From Desulfosporosinus sp. (GTDB taxonomy: Bacteria; Bacillota; Desulfitobacteriia; Desulfitobacteriales; Desulfitobacteriaceae): a DNA stretch of 19,646 nt. The position numbers and the translations under genes are program-made. The notes beneath the pieces were generated by a model. The model was not told the origin of the DNA and searched no databases. It saw only the letters and a program-made list of their open reading frames with translations. This document shows positions 6,943 to 15,922 of this stretch, piece after piece. Each line of letters opens with the position of its first letter. Within the stretch, counting starts at the first letter, position 1. The stretch is taken from the NCBI GenBank assembly GCA_003132105.1, contig PKWS01000040.1, positions 1 through 19,646 of the forward strand. The letters are read 5' to 3'.

Positions 6943-8253
6943 ATGGATAATAAGCAGGTAAATACAAAAAAAACCAACATTCGATATTTCATGTTAGCTA
7001 TGTTATTTATTGTTACGACCTTCAATTATGTTGACCGTGCTACCCTTTCCATTGCCGCATCTAGCATAAGCAAAGAACTGAAATTCGATACTGTGACAAT
7101 GGGAATGGCTTTTTCAGCTTTTGGTTGGTCCTATACCGCCATGCAAATTCCAGGAGGTTGGATGCTTGATAAGTATGGTGCCCGTATGGTTTATGGTTCG
7201 GGACTGTTTCTCTGGTCCTTGTTTACAGCTTTACAAGGAGCCGTTGGCTTTTTTACAGGTAGTGCTTTTGCCATTCTTTTTGGACTGAGATTTCTGATGG
7301 GTATTGCTGAGGCGCCGGCATTCCCGGCAAACGCTAGAATTACGGCTATGTGGTTTCCGACTCATGAGCGTGGTTTTGCATCAGCGATTTTTAATTCTGC
7401 TCAATATTTTGCGTTAGCCGTGTTCACGCCGTTGATGGCTTGGACGTTACATGCATTCGGTTGGCACTATATTTTCTATTGGACTGGTGGCGTTGGGATG
7501 ATTATCGCTGCCATCTGGTTTAAGGTGATTCGCGATCCTAAAAACCATCCGCGCGTAAATCAAGCAGAACTAGATTATATTGAAGCCGGGGGTGGACTAG
7601 CGAATCTTGGCGACAAAAAAACCCCAATAAAATGGTCCTATGTGCGTGCATTGGTATCAAATAGACAAATGATCGGTATATACTTAGGACAATTTGCCTT
7701 AAATACCATCACGTGGTTCTTTTTGACATGGTTTCCAACCTATCTTATTACGGCAAAACACATGTCAATACTTAAAGTCGGTATTGTTGCCTCTATCCCG
7801 GCTATAGCAGGTTTCATCGGGGGCGTACTGGGTGGTTATTGGTCAGATTGGCTATTACGCCGTGGTCATTCATTAACTGTAGCTCGTAAAACACCAATTA
7901 TTATAGGCTTATTCTTTTCCAGCAGTATTATATTAGCCAACTATGTAGATTCCACAATACTTGTCGTCTCAGTGATGTCTTTAGCTTTTTTCTCCAAAGG
8001 TCTTGGTGCTCTAGGATGGTGTGTTGTTGGGGATACATCGCCGAAAGAAATGGTGGGAGTAAGCGGTGGGATTTTCAATATGGTTGGCAATTTGGCAAGT
8101 ATTGTAACCCCTATTACAATCGGTTATATTTTGAAAGTAACAAACTCTTTTAACGGAGCACTGGTTTTTGTTGGGGCCATGGGATTTCTGGGGGCAATGT
8201 CATATCTATTCATCGTTGGCGATATTCATCGGGTGGACTTAAAGCTTGATTAA
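6943..8253 (+). CDS. garP: MFS aldarate (galactarate/glucarate) transporter
   Basis: A 436-residue major facilitator of the anion:cation symporter family (GudP/GarP/ExuT group) with about 12 hydrophobic segments. The family signature NYVDRATLSIA lies at residues 28-38 in the first membrane segment, and the loop 2-3 motif reads GGWMLDKYGARMV (71-83). It probably imports galactarate and perhaps glucarate with protons across the cytoplasmic membrane. The ATG at 6943 is chosen over the adjoining TTG at 6940 because AAGGAG lies 8-9 bases upstream. It is the first gene after the sigma-54 promoter and is followed 93 bases later by garD. Substrate choice is inferred from the operon; sequence alone fits several hexuronates and aldarates. 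Confidence 0.9.
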   Translation: MDNKQVNTKKTNIRYFMLAMLFIVTTFNYVDRATLSIAASSISKELKFDTVTMGMAFSAFGWSYTAMQIPGGWMLDKYGARMVYGSGLFLWSLFTALQGAVGFFTGSAFAILFGLRFLMGIAEAPAFPANARITAMWFPTHERGFASAIFNSAQYFALAVFTPLMAWTLHAFGWHYIFYWTGGVGMIIAAIWFKVIRDPKNHPRVNQAELDYIEAGGGLANLGDKKTPIKWSYVRALVSNRQMIGIYLGQFALNTITWFFLTWFPTYLITAKHMSILKVGIVASIPAIAGFIGGVLGGYWSDWLLRRGHSLTVARKTPIIIGLFFSSSIILANYVDSTILVVSVMSLAFFSKGLGALGWCVVGDTSPKEMVGVSGGIFNMVGNLASIVTPITIGYILKVTNSFNGALVFVGAMGFLGAMSYLFIVGDIHRVDLKLD

Positions 8254-8346
8254 GATGACACTCTTCAGATGAATGTTTTAACATAAAGTGTTGGAGTTTA
8301 AAACCCACAATGGTATTAAACGTATCTCACCTAGGAGGAATTGTTT

Positions 8347-9882
8347 ATGCAGCTGATCGTTGATCAGAAAGAGGTACCGCTATATATTAAAATCAATCCA
8401 ACTGACAATGTTGCTATCGTTGTCAATTCGGGAGGTTTACCTGCGGGGACAGTATTTGCTTGCGGTCTTGAACTCCGGGAACCTGTTCCACAGGGTCATA
8501 AAGTCGCCTTAGTGGATTTGGACCAAAACGAAGCAATCATTCGCTATGGCGAAATCATTGGATATACTACTCGTCCAATTAATAAAGGCAGTTGGATTGA
8601 TGAAACATTAGTACACATGCCGAAGCCTCCAAGCATGGATGAATTATCGATCGCGAACAAGGTGCCAGAACAGTTGCCACCTCTGGAAGGATATACCTTT
8701 GAAGGCTACCGCAATGCAAACGGCAGTGCCGGAACAAGAAATATTTTGGGAATTACTACGAGCGTTCAATGCGTTGCAGGCGTTCTTGATTATGCGGTAA
8801 AAAAGATTAAAGAGGAGATACTGCCCCAATATCCCAATGTTGAAGATGTCGTTGCCTTAAATCATGATTATGGATGTGGGGTGGCGATTAATGCCCCCGA
8901 GGCGATTATTCCTATTCGCACTCTGCAAAACCTTGCAACTCATCCCAACTTTGGTGGGGAGGTCATGGTAGTTGGTTTGGGCTGTGAAAAACTATTACCG
9001 GTAAGATTGATTCCCGATGGAGCTGACGCAACAATCATTGTATTACAAGAGCAGCAAGGCTTTAGTGCAATGGTGCAGCGAATTATGGAAGAAGCCACCG
9101 AGAAATTGAAGAAATTAAATAATCGACAGCGTGTGCTCTGTCCGATTTCCGATTTGGTGATTGGCATGCAGTGTGGAGGCAGCGATGCTTTCTCTGGTGT
9201 TACTGCAAATCCCGCAGTGGGCTATGCAGCAAATTTATTGGTACGCGCTGGAGCGACGGTCTTGTTTTCAGAAGTAACTGAAGTGCGAGATGGTATTCAT
9301 TTATTAACACCGCGGGCAGTGAATGAGGAAGTTGGCCGCGCGTTAATTCGAGAGATGAAGTGGTATGATCATTATTTAGAACTCGGCGGAGCAGATAGAA
9401 GTGCGAACACAACGCCTGGGAACAAAAGAGGGGGTCTTGCGAACATAGTAGAGAAAGCACTTGGCTCCATAGCCAAGTCAGGAACCAGTGCGATCATGGG
9501 AGTATTAGCTCCTGGCGAAAAGGCAACTCAAAAAGGGTTAATTTATGCAGCAACGCCGGCGAGTGATTTTGTTTGTGGTACCCTGCAATTAGCTTCTGGA
9601 ATCCATCTGCAGGTGTTTACCACTGGACGAGGAACCCCCTATGGATTAGCTATGGCACCCGTCATTAAAGTGTCGACGCGCAATGCTTTGACAGAGCATT
9701 GGCATGATCTAATTGATGTGAATGCAGGGCGAATTGCAACGGGTGAAGCAACAATCGAAGAAGTCGGCTGGGAAATCTTTCGTCTAATCATAGATGTTGC
9801 TAGTGGCCGTAAAGAGACATGGGCCGAGCATTGGGGCTTGCATAATGCCTTATGTTTGTTTAACCCGGCACCAATTACCTGA
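8347..9882 (+). CDS. garD: Galactarate dehydratase
   Basis: A 511-residue enzyme of the UxaA/GarD family (E. coli GarD has 523), collinear with GarD from end to end. The N-terminal SAF-like domain reads IKINPTDNVAIVVN and continues to GSWIDE. The catalytic region has LEGYTFEGYRN, GITTSVQCVAG, NHDYGCGVAINAPEA, GLGCEK, MQCGGSDAFSGVTANPA and the C-terminal ATPASDFVCGT and TTGRGTPYG. It dehydrates galactarate to 5-keto-4-deoxy-D-glucarate in the cytoplasm, a metal-dependent step. The ATG at 8347 is preferred over a TTG at 8341 because AGGAGG (8333-8338) is 8 bases from the ATG and only 2 from the TTG. This gene most firmly fixes the operon's substrate as galactarate. Confidence 0.97.
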   Translation: MQLIVDQKEVPLYIKINPTDNVAIVVNSGGLPAGTVFACGLELREPVPQGHKVALVDLDQNEAIIRYGEIIGYTTRPINKGSWIDETLVHMPKPPSMDELSIANKVPEQLPPLEGYTFEGYRNANGSAGTRNILGITTSVQCVAGVLDYAVKKIKEEILPQYPNVEDVVALNHDYGCGVAINAPEAIIPIRTLQNLATHPNFGGEVMVVGLGCEKLLPVRLIPDGADATIIVLQEQQGFSAMVQRIMEEATEKLKKLNNRQRVLCPISDLVIGMQCGGSDAFSGVTANPAVGYAANLLVRAGATVLFSEVTEVRDGIHLLTPRAVNEEVGRALIREMKWYDHYLELGGADRSANTTPGNKRGGLANIVEKALGSIAKSGTSAIMGVLAPGEKATQKGLIYAATPASDFVCGTLQLASGIHLQVFTTGRGTPYGLAMAPVIKVSTRNALTEHWHDLIDVNAGRIATGEATIEEVGWEIFRLIIDVASGRKETWAEHWGLHNALCLFNPAPIT

Positions 9883-9951
9883 GGATAACCTATCTGCTTA
9901 TTTACAACAGTCGTAATATTTAATACCAAACAAATCACTGGAGGGTAGAAA

Positions 9952-10866
9952 ATGCAAACAAGTCAAAAAAAAGTGGGATTTAGACCAAAGGGAATCATAC
10001 CCGCGGTGATAACGCCCCTTACTACAGAAGAAGAATTCAACGAAAGAGCCATGCGTAAGCTGATTAATCATTTGATCGACGGTGGTGTACACGGACTGTT
10101 TATTGTCGGAACGACAGGCGAATTTTACGGTCTGACCCCGGAAGAGAAACGAGAAATTTTCCTGGTTACTATGGACGAAGCTAAAGGCAGGGTGCCAGTT
10201 TATGCGGGAACTAACGGGATTACTACCCGAGAAAGTGTGATGTTGACTGAGCTGGCGGAAGAGTGCAAGATTGACGCAGTATCTGTACTAACACCTCTTT
10301 TTGTTACTCCCAACCAGGATCAGTTAATTAAACATTACAAATCTGTTGCTGCAAGCACATCTCTTCCTGTGATTCTCTACAATAACCCTCCAAAAACAGG
10401 TGTGAATATTGCTCCTGCAACAGTGGCAAAATTGGCCGAAGTGCCGAACATCGTCAGCATCAAAGATTCCAGTGGTGATTTGACATTGACGGCTGATTAT
10501 ATACGCTTGACGAAGGATAGGGACGATTTTTCCGTGCTTATGGGACGGGATACCCTGATCTATGGAGCGCTTTGCTACGGCGCTACCGGTTCCATTGCAT
10601 CCTGTGCAAATGTGGCTCCAAGGTTATGCGTTGATATCTATGAAAAATATATGGCGGGTGATCTAGAAGGTTCTCTTAAGGCTCAGTTTGCCTTAGCCCC
10701 TCTACGTAGTGCGTTCACCATCGGTACATTCCCTGCCGTGATTAAAGAATCCCTTACTTTAATAGGGATTGAAGCCGGCCCGTGCATGGCTCCAGCAGGC
10801 CCGATGACCCAGAGCGAAAGAGAGCAACTTACCAAAGTGTTGATAGACATGGGATTGTTGAAATAA
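9952..10866 (+). CDS. DHDPS-family lyase, probable keto-deoxyglucarate aldolase
   Basis: A 304-residue class I (Schiff-base) lyase of the dihydrodipicolinate synthase/N-acetylneuraminate lyase family. Key features are GTTGE (53-57), Tyr143 in LYNNP, and the Schiff-base Lys171 in SIKDSSGD, all intact. True DapA would normally sit with lysine genes; here it lies between garD and garR, exactly where E. coli has the unrelated class II aldolase GarL. The likely reaction is cleavage of 5-keto-4-deoxy-D-glucarate to pyruvate and tartronate semialdehyde, feeding GarR. The alternative is the KdgD-type dehydratase making 2-oxoglutarate semialdehyde, but that would leave garR and garK without a substrate and no semialdehyde dehydrogenase is present. 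Ribosome site GGAGGG lies 6-7 bases upstream. Confidence 0.85.
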   Translation: MQTSQKKVGFRPKGIIPAVITPLTTEEEFNERAMRKLINHLIDGGVHGLFIVGTTGEFYGLTPEEKREIFLVTMDEAKGRVPVYAGTNGITTRESVMLTELAEECKIDAVSVLTPLFVTPNQDQLIKHYKSVAASTSLPVILYNNPPKTGVNIAPATVAKLAEVPNIVSIKDSSGDLTLTADYIRLTKDRDDFSVLMGRDTLIYGALCYGATGSIASCANVAPRLCVDIYEKYMAGDLEGSLKAQFALAPLRSAFTIGTFPAVIKESLTLIGIEAGPCMAPAGPMTQSEREQLTKVLIDMGLLK

Positions 10867-10916
10867 TTCATAGAGAACCATCACTTATCGTTTAATAATA
10901 AAGGAGTAAATTGAAG

Positions 10917-11801
10917 ATGAAAATTGGATTTATTGGTTTAGGCATTATGGGGAAACCTATGAGTAAAAATTTATTGAAGGCTGGCTATGATCTTATTGTT
11001 GTCGATAGAAACCAAAGCGCAGTCGACGAAGTAGTAGCTGCAGGGGCTAGGAGCGCAGCAACAGCTAAAGCTGTAGCGCAAGAGGCGGATATTATTATTA
11101 CCATGTTACCCAATTCACCTCATGTAAAAGAAGTAGTGTTAGGTCAAAATGGAATATTGGAGGGAGCTAGAAAGGGTACTACCCTCATCGATATGAGTTC
11201 AATCTCCCCCATAGTAAGCAGGGAAATAGCTGCAGAACTTGCTGAAAAGGGAGTAGAGATGTTGGATGCTCCTGTAAGCGGTGGTGAACCTAAGGCGATC
11301 GATGGTACCATGTCTGTAATGGTCGGCGGTAAGCAAGAAGTTTTTGACAAATGCTATTCTATAATGATGACCATGGCTGGATCCGTTGTTCGCACTGGGG
11401 AGATTGGTGCAGGAAATGTAACGAAACTTGCCAACCAAATCATAGTTGCCCTAAATATTGCGGCCATGTCGGAAGCCTTAGTTTTGGCCACCAAAGCTGG
11501 GGTAGAGCCAGAGCTGGTATACCAAGCAATTCGTGGTGGCCTAGCAGGAAGTACAGTTCTTGATGCGAAAGCACCGCTGATCATGGATCGAAAGTTCGAT
11601 CCTGGGTTCCGTATCAACCTTCATATTAAGGACTTGAACAACGCCTTGGAAACATCCCATGAAATGGGTGTTCCATTACCGCTGACTGCAGCTGTTATGG
11701 AAATGATGCAAGCTCTCAAGGTAGATGGTATGGGAGAAGCAGATCATAGCAGTTTAGTACAATATTATGAAAAGATGGCAAAAGTCGAAGTGAAACGTTA
11801 A
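10917..11801 (+). CDS. garR: Tartronate semialdehyde reductase
   Basis: A 294-residue 2-hydroxy-3-oxopropionate reductase, the same length as E. coli GarR. The NAD(P)-binding motif GFIGLGIMGKPMSKNL lies at residues 4-20, the substrate loop DAPVSGGEPKAIDGT at 117-131, and the catalytic Lys170 in GNVTKLANQ. It reduces tartronate semialdehyde to D-glycerate in the cytoplasm. The ATG at 10917 matches the family N-terminus (MKIGFIGLG); a TTG at 10911 is closer to AAGGAG (10901-10906) and remains possible. It follows the aldolase by 50 bases and is separated from garK by a hairpin, as part of the same operon. Confidence 0.96.
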   Translation: MKIGFIGLGIMGKPMSKNLLKAGYDLIVVDRNQSAVDEVVAAGARSAATAKAVAQEADIIITMLPNSPHVKEVVLGQNGILEGARKGTTLIDMSSISPIVSREIAAELAEKGVEMLDAPVSGGEPKAIDGTMSVMVGGKQEVFDKCYSIMMTMAGSVVRTGEIGAGNVTKLANQIIVALNIAAMSEALVLATKAGVEPELVYQAIRGGLAGSTVLDAKAPLIMDRKFDPGFRINLHIKDLNNALETSHEMGVPLPLTAAVMEMMQALKVDGMGEADHSSLVQYYEKMAKVEVKR

Positions 11802-11809
11802 TCTAGCAA

Positions 11810-11845
11810 AATAGAGCCTCTTATCTAAAGATAAGGGGTTCTATT
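11810..11845 (+). other. Long imperfect hairpin between garR and garK
   Basis: AATAGA-CC-CTTATC pairs with GATAAG-GG-TCTATT around a TAAA loop, about 15 pairs with small mismatches. Only AAAAC follows, without a T-run, so it is not a clear Rho-independent terminator. It may act as a partial attenuator or as an mRNA processing or stability element that lowers downstream kinase expression relative to garR. Confidence 0.55.
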
Positions 11846-11885
11846 AAAACTCTGCTACTTTTATCAACAAAGGATGTGATACATA

Positions 11886-13037
11886 GTGAATATTATTGTA
11901 GCTCCAGATTCATTTAAAGGAAGTTTGTCGGCAATTGATGTTGCAAATGCCATGGAACGAGGAATAATTTTGGTCTTTCCCGATGCATTGGTAACCAAAG
12001 TACCAATAGGGGATGGTGGAGAGGGAACAGTTGAAGCCTTGGTGACGGCTACTGGGGGTCGTTTGATGTATGATGAAGTAATGGGACCTTTAGGAGATAA
12101 CGTCAAGGCTTGTTGGGGGATACTTGGTGATGAATTGACCGGGGTTATTGAAATGGCTGCAGCTTCTGGTCTTCCACTCATTCCCAAGGAACAACGCAAT
12201 CCTAGGCTTGCTACTACCTACGGCACAGGTCAACTCATCAAAGCAGCCCTTGACCAAGGATTACGTAAATTGATAATCGGTATCGGTGGTAGTGCTACCA
12301 ATGACGGTGGTGTTGGCATGGCAAAGGCACTCGGGGTGAAGTTTCTTGATGCATCGAACCAGGAACTTCCGAATGGGGGAGCAGCCTTAAAAGAGTTAGC
12401 TAGAATTGATACGAGTGAACTTGATCCTCGGCTAATCGATACGACACTGCTTGTGGCGTGTGACGTTGATAATCCGTTATGCGGAATACGAGGGGCATCG
12501 ACAGTTTATGGTCCACAAAAAGGAGCTACTCCTGGGATGGTAGAAGAACTAGATCAAGTACTGAGTCACTATGCCTCTATCGCAAAAGAGACTACGGGTA
12601 GAGATGTAGCAGATAGTGCAGGAGCAGGTGCTGCTGGTGGGTTAGGGGCTGGGCTACTTTTTTTTACGCCTTCTCAGCTCCGTCCTGGAGTAGAAATAGT
12701 ATTAGAGGCTACCTGTTTTGAAGAAATAGTAAAACGGGCTGATCTTGTGATAACGGGTGAAGGGTGTACTGATTTCCAAACTGCTCATGGGAAAGCGCCA
12801 GTAGGGGTAGCTAAAATTGCACAGAAATATAAGGTTCCAACCGTATGTATATCTGGTGGACTAGGGCATGGCTGGGAAGATGTTTTACAACAGGGAATTG
12901 GAGGACTTATGAGTATTGTCCCCGAGCCTATGACATTAGAAGAGTGTATGCGTTGTGCCGATGAACTTGTATATGCGGTTACTTCTAGGCTCTGCCGCCT
13001 AGTCAAGGTTGGTATTGGCATGTCTCAAACAAGATAA
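11886..13037 (+). CDS. garK: Glycerate 2-kinase
   Basis: A 383-residue GarK/GlxK-type glycerate kinase (E. coli GarK has 381). Recognisable stretches are the N-terminal NIIVAPDSFKGSLSA, PIGDGGEGT (40-48), GIGGSATNDGGVGMAKALG, the glycine-rich GAGAAGGLGAGLLFF and TGEGCTDFQTAHGK. It phosphorylates D-glycerate to 2-phosphoglycerate using ATP; the 2-phospho product is the direct substrate of enolase, which explains the enolase gene two places downstream. The start is GTG at 11886 with AAAGGA about 11 bases upstream. A broken paralogous fragment lies at 4437-4559. Pyruvate kinase begins 48 bases after its stop. Confidence 0.96.
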   Translation: MNIIVAPDSFKGSLSAIDVANAMERGIILVFPDALVTKVPIGDGGEGTVEALVTATGGRLMYDEVMGPLGDNVKACWGILGDELTGVIEMAAASGLPLIPKEQRNPRLATTYGTGQLIKAALDQGLRKLIIGIGGSATNDGGVGMAKALGVKFLDASNQELPNGGAALKELARIDTSELDPRLIDTTLLVACDVDNPLCGIRGASTVYGPQKGATPGMVEELDQVLSHYASIAKETTGRDVADSAGAGAAGGLGAGLLFFTPSQLRPGVEIVLEATCFEEIVKRADLVITGEGCTDFQTAHGKAPVGVAKIAQKYKVPTVCISGGLGHGWEDVLQQGIGGLMSIVPEPMTLEECMRCADELVYAVTSRLCRLVKVGIGMSQTR

Positions 13038-13085
13038 AACTTGGGACGCAGAATATTATGGATGGGATAAGGAGCGTAACTGTAA

Positions 13086-14819
13086 ATGCGAAGGACAAAA
13101 ATTATTTGTACGATTGGTCCAGCCAGCGAATCCAGAGAAAAAATCCAACAGCTATTAACGGCTGGGATGAATGTTGCCCGGTTGAATTTCTCCCATGGAA
13201 CCCATGATGAACATGGGTTGCGAATGTCTGTTTTAAAAGAGGAAGCGGCGAAGGTGGGAAAATATTTAGGGATTTTACTTGATACTAAAGGGCCAGAAAT
13301 CCGTACAGGTCTGGTACCAGAGTTAGGAATTACGCTTACCAATAATGCAGAGTTTATTTTGGATACGAAATCTGCTCTTGGTTCTTCAGAAAGAGTAGGA
13401 ATAACTTATAAAGAATTATGGCTAGACGTCGTTCCAGGGACGCATATTTTAATTGACGATGGACAGCTGGATTTGGAAGTCGTGTCGGTACAGCAAGAAC
13501 AGATTAAGACGATAGTGCGTAATGGGGGTATCTTAAAATCGCAAAAGGGAGTCAATGTTCCTGGAATTTCGATTAAATTGCCCGGTGTGACTGAAAAGGA
13601 TATTGAAGACATTCGTTTCGGTGTTACCCAGGGGATAGATTTTATTGCGGCTTCCTTTACTCGTAAAGCCTCTGATATATTGGCGGTGCGGCAAATTGTT
13701 GAGGAAATGGGTGCAACTGTACAAATTATTGCTAAAATAGAAAGCCAAGAGGGAATTATGAATCTGGATTCTATTTTGGAAGTGGTCGACGGGTTAATGG
13801 TTGCGCGCGGAGACTTAGGAGTTGAGGTTCCAGTTGAAGAAGTCCCAGTTTATCAGAAAGAAATAATTCGAAAATGCAATTTATTAGGAAAGCCAGTCGT
13901 TGTAGCCACGCAAATGCTTGATTCCATGATTCGCCAACCACGTCCAACATGGGCGGAGGCCAGCGATGTGGCTAATGCCATCTTGGACGGAGCGGATGCC
14001 ATTATGCTGTCAGGTGAAACCGCTGCCGGTCAATTTCCGGTTGAGGCCGTGCGCATGATGGATAAAATCGCCAAGCGCACGGAAACAACGCTCTTAGAAA
14101 CTAAGACGACTCGCCATCCTCATCTTAATGTGGCGGAGTCCATCAGTTACGCCAGCTATAGCATCGCCCGTGACCTAGATGCGACGGCCATTTTAACTCC
14201 CACACAATCCGGTTTAACAGCGCAGATGATTTCTAAATATCGTCCCAAGGCTCTGATAGTAGCGGCTACTCCTTTTCCTGAAGTCGCTCGAAAACTCGCT
14301 TTACAGTGGGGAATTGAGCCCCTTGTGGTTTCGGAAAGCGCTGGGACTGATCAATTATTGTCTGTAGCAGTTACGGCTGCACTTGATAATAATTACATTC
14401 AAACTGGGGACATTGTTGTGATTACTGCAGGAGTTCCCGTTGGTAAGGTCGGGACAACGAATATGATTAAAGTCCAAGTGGTCGGTGGGATCCTAGCAAA
14501 GGGGACGGGCATCGGGAGAAAATCGTATATGGGTACTGCCCGGATAGTTCATTTGCCTGAGCATGATAATTTCAAGAAAGGTGACATTCTCGTTACTAGC
14601 GCTACGGATGCTCGGTATATTCCACTGATTACGCTGGCAGGGGCATTAGTCATTCAGGAAGCTGGCTTAACGTCGCATGCCGCAATTGCTGCGATAGAAT
14701 ACGGTATTCCGGCTATTATAGGGTTACCAGAGGCTATGACTACAATTTCCGAGGGACAGAGGGTTACTATAGATGCCCTTGCTGGAGTTATTTATGAAGG
14801 AACGGTTAGTATCTTGTAA
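13086..14819 (+). CDS. pyk: Pyruvate kinase with C-terminal phosphohistidine domain
   Basis: 577 residues, typical of Bacillus-type pyruvate kinases. The start MRRTKIICTIGPAS, LNFSHG, LDTKGPEIRTG, IAKIESQEG, VARGDLGVE, ATQMLDSMI and MLSGETAAGQFP cover the barrel active site. The C-terminal allosteric domain follows, then an extra PEP-utilising-enzyme-like domain (about 480-577) with GLTSHAAIAA (His531) and GIPAIIG. It converts PEP and ADP to pyruvate and ATP, regaining the ATP used by GarK. A catabolic operon carrying its own pyruvate kinase suggests a pathway-dedicated isozyme, although it could equally be the cell's only copy. The ATG at 13086 has AAGGAG about 11 bases upstream, and enolase follows after 29 bases. 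Confidence 0.97.
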   Translation: MRRTKIICTIGPASESREKIQQLLTAGMNVARLNFSHGTHDEHGLRMSVLKEEAAKVGKYLGILLDTKGPEIRTGLVPELGITLTNNAEFILDTKSALGSSERVGITYKELWLDVVPGTHILIDDGQLDLEVVSVQQEQIKTIVRNGGILKSQKGVNVPGISIKLPGVTEKDIEDIRFGVTQGIDFIAASFTRKASDILAVRQIVEEMGATVQIIAKIESQEGIMNLDSILEVVDGLMVARGDLGVEVPVEEVPVYQKEIIRKCNLLGKPVVVATQMLDSMIRQPRPTWAEASDVANAILDGADAIMLSGETAAGQFPVEAVRMMDKIAKRTETTLLETKTTRHPHLNVAESISYASYSIARDLDATAILTPTQSGLTAQMISKYRPKALIVAATPFPEVARKLALQWGIEPLVVSESAGTDQLLSVAVTAALDNNYIQTGDIVVITAGVPVGKVGTTNMIKVQVVGGILAKGTGIGRKSYMGTARIVHLPEHDNFKKGDILVTSATDARYIPLITLAGALVIQEAGLTSHAAIAAIEYGIPAIIGLPEAMTTISEGQRVTIDALAGVIYEGTVSIL

Positions 14820-14848
14820 TAAGGGGCGGAATAAAGGAGGAAATTTTA

Positions 14849-15922
14849 ATGAATTTTATTACGGATGTTTATGCTCGTGAGATTTTGGATTCTCGGGGAA
14901 ACCCAACAGTAGAGGTAGACGTCGTTCTCAAAGATGGGATCATAGGTCGTGCGGCTGTCCCGTCGGGTGCATCTACAGGGGCTTTTGAAGCAGTAGAACT
15001 CAGGGACAGGGATGCTACTCGGTTTATGGGTCAAGGGGTACTGAAAGCAGTTGAAAATGTCAACTTGATAATTGCCCCTGAAGTTGAAGGGCTGAATCCG
15101 TTCGACCAACCGGGATTAGATCGTCTCTTGATAGATCTTGATGGAACCCCAAATAAGGGGAAATTGGGAGCTAACGCCATCCTTGGTGTATCCTTGGCTT
15201 CAGCGAAAGCAGCTGCGGAGTCACTCGGGTTACCCCTTTATCAGTATTTGGGTGGCGTTAACGCGAAAGAGCTACCAGTGCCGATGATGAATATATTAAA
15301 TGGTGGTAGTCATGCCGATAACAATGTGGACATTCAAGAATTTATGATTATGCCAGTCGGAGCGTCGAGTTTTGCTGAGGGCTTCCGCATGGGAACTGAA
15401 GTGTATCACAGTCTGAAAGCTGTACTAAAAGAAAAAGGTCTAGCCACCGCAGTTGGTGATGAAGGCGGTTTTGCACCCAACCTCGAATCCAACGAAGAGG
15501 CGCTTCTTTGCATTGTTGATGCGATTCAAAGGGCAGGCTATGTTCCTGGAGAACAAGTGGCACTAGCTCTTGATGTGGCAGCTTCAGAACTTTACAAAAA
15601 TGGAACCTATAACTTAGCAGGGGAAGGGCTAAAGAAGAGTTCAGATGAGATGATTGATTATTATGAGGGACTGCTCGAGCGCTATCCGATTGTCTCCATA
15701 GAAGACGGGCTCGATGAAGAGGACTGGGAAGGCTGGCGTAAAATGACTGAGCGTTTGGGAGATCGCGTTCAGCTCATCGGTGACGATTTATTTGTGACCA
15801 ACCCAGAGCGATTGGCTCGTGGGATTAAGGAGAAATGCGCCAACTCGATCCTTATTAAGCTCAACCAAATCAGGGGACGTGGTAAACAAGCTAAAGCTAT
15901 TTTAACAATTCCATCTGAATAA
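14849..15922 (+). CDS. eno: Enolase, C-terminus lost at a rearrangement
   Basis: The first 341 residues are a good enolase: AREILDSRGNPTVEVDV, PSGASTGAFEA, NGGSHADNNVDIQEFM, GDEGGFAP (proton-donor Glu205), metal ligands Asp242, Glu285 and Asp312, and the catalytic Lys337 in ILIKLNQI. After LNQI (15871) homology stops. Instead of the expected GTLTET region, the SHRSGETED motif and the KTGS segment, it reads 16 unrelated residues, the last of which come from the antisense 3' end of the dead aldolase gene. About 75 residues are missing from a family norm near 430. The loss removes substrate-binding His and Lys residues, so activity is very unlikely. Strong ribosome site AAAGGAGG upstream. A full enolase elsewhere in the genome would be needed for glycolysis. 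Confidence 0.93.
   Translation: MNFITDVYAREILDSRGNPTVEVDVVLKDGIIGRAAVPSGASTGAFEAVELRDRDATRFMGQGVLKAVENVNLIIAPEVEGLNPFDQPGLDRLLIDLDGTPNKGKLGANAILGVSLASAKAAAESLGLPLYQYLGGVNAKELPVPMMNILNGGSHADNNVDIQEFMIMPVGASSFAEGFRMGTEVYHSLKAVLKEKGLATAVGDEGGFAPNLESNEEALLCIVDAIQRAGYVPGEQVALALDVAASELYKNGTYNLAGEGLKKSSDEMIDYYEGLLERYPIVSIEDGLDEEDWEGWRKMTERLGDRVQLIGDDLFVTNPERLARGIKEKCANSILIKLNQIRGRGKQAKAILTIPSE

Noticed and set aside
9952..10866. Lysine-pathway dihydrodipicolinate synthase (dapA)
   Set aside because: The family fits, but position between garD and garR and lack of other lysine genes point to sugar-acid cleavage.
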